DNA from: Candidatus Sulfopaludibacter sp. SbA3
GTDB lineage: Bacteria; Acidobacteriota; Terriglobia; 20CM-2-55-15
Direction of reading: 5' to 3'
Length of the DNA: 64,000 bases
Assembly: GCA_945865815.1 (NCBI GenBank)
Contig: CAMBFR010000004.1
Span: forward strand, 1-64,000
This document shows, in pieces, positions 63,809-64,000 of this stretch. Within the stretch, counting starts at the first letter, position 1. Every line of letters begins with the position of its first letter. Under the pieces are notes generated by a model. That model ran no database searches and had not been told where the DNA came from. It was given only the letters and a program-made list of their open reading frames with translations. A program made the translations under genes and the position numbers.

Positions 63809-64000
63809 TCATACCAAAAACGCTGCAAACAGCCCCCGATAAACGTCATCCGGAAAGTCCGGACCATGCTTACACGAGTGCATCAGATCGATGACCACGG
63901 TCTGCAATGCGAGGTTGATCGGCGCTTCAATTTCGACCGCAAGCACCACCGACAATCCGGGAAACCGCCTGCTGATCGTTCGGAGCCTGACGCCGGTCAA
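63809..64000 (-). CDS. partial gene running off the right edge
   Basis: This is the last 63 codons of a minus-strand frame that continues beyond the window (ISRRFPGLSVVLAVEIEAPINLALQTVVIDLMHSCK...). It ends 8 nt before the TPR gene start, so it may be its operon neighbour. The sequence is too short to identify. Confidence 0.4.
   Translation of the reverse strand: MTGVRLRTISRRFPGLSVVLAVEIEAPINLALQTVVIDLMHSCKHGPDFPDDVYRGLFAAFLV

Overview
The window looks like a high-GC, Gram-negative chromosomal segment, most likely from the Acidobacteriota. This is inferred, because there is no rRNA or tRNA to anchor it. The hints are fused membrane spermidine-synthase-like proteins, a SpoIVB-type S55 peptidase followed by secreted beta-propeller genes, an HD-GYP regulator, several outer-membrane beta-barrels, a subclass B3 metallo-beta-lactamase, and families of long palindromic intergenic repeats. 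Two apparent frameshifts and one in-frame amber codon suggest either gene decay or residual assembly errors.

Layout. 1-20 kb is housekeeping and envelope: a secreted sialidase-fold protein, a DDAH/aminopropyltransferase-like pair, a VapBC module, an M28 peptidase coupled to a second membrane synthase, a TPR/barrel protein, a solute-binding protein, an M23 endopeptidase, secA and guaB. 19.7-27.5 kb holds a DUF6883/DUF4926 pair and a four-gene envelope chain: S55 peptidase, propeller, catalytically degenerate M1 peptidase, B3 beta-lactamase. 27.5-31.3 kb carries mobA, a barrel protein, and an HD-GYP response regulator whose 3' end is duplicated on the far side of an AbrB/RelE-type toxin-antitoxin cassette. 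31.3-36.6 kb is a tightly overlapping minus-strand operon: class A PBP, small membrane protein, DUF4407 protein, sigma-like protein, DUF4258 protein.

36.7-55.6 kb is the centrepiece, a large type III (III-D-like) CRISPR-Cas island. A minus-strand operon, nearly every junction of which overlaps by 4-8 nt, encodes Cas10 (GGDD present, no HD domain, broken by one in-frame TAG), a Csm3-like Cas7, a Csx10-like RAMP, a double-RAMP protein, a Csx19-like protein, a TIGR03986-like RAMP, a DUF3696-type AAA ATPase, an HDRF-motif protein, a small frameshifted gene, and three candidate cyclic-oligoadenylate signalling proteins (APE2256-type CARF, a membrane-anchored SAVED protein, an NE0113/Csm6-type CARF). 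Divergently, cas6, an unknown helical gene, a reverse transcriptase, cas1 and cas2 lead into a 16-repeat array. The likely scheme is that RT-Cas1-Cas2 acquires spacers, possibly from RNA, and Cas6 cuts the repeat to leave an 8-nt handle. The Cas10/Cas7 complex would then detect target RNA and signal to the CARF and SAVED proteins, one of which acts at the membrane.

55.8-64 kb returns to housekeeping: an ArnT-like glycosyltransferase, a lipid A acyltransferase-like protein, HtpX, the glycolate oxidase subunits GlcDEF and a TPR lipoprotein-like protein.
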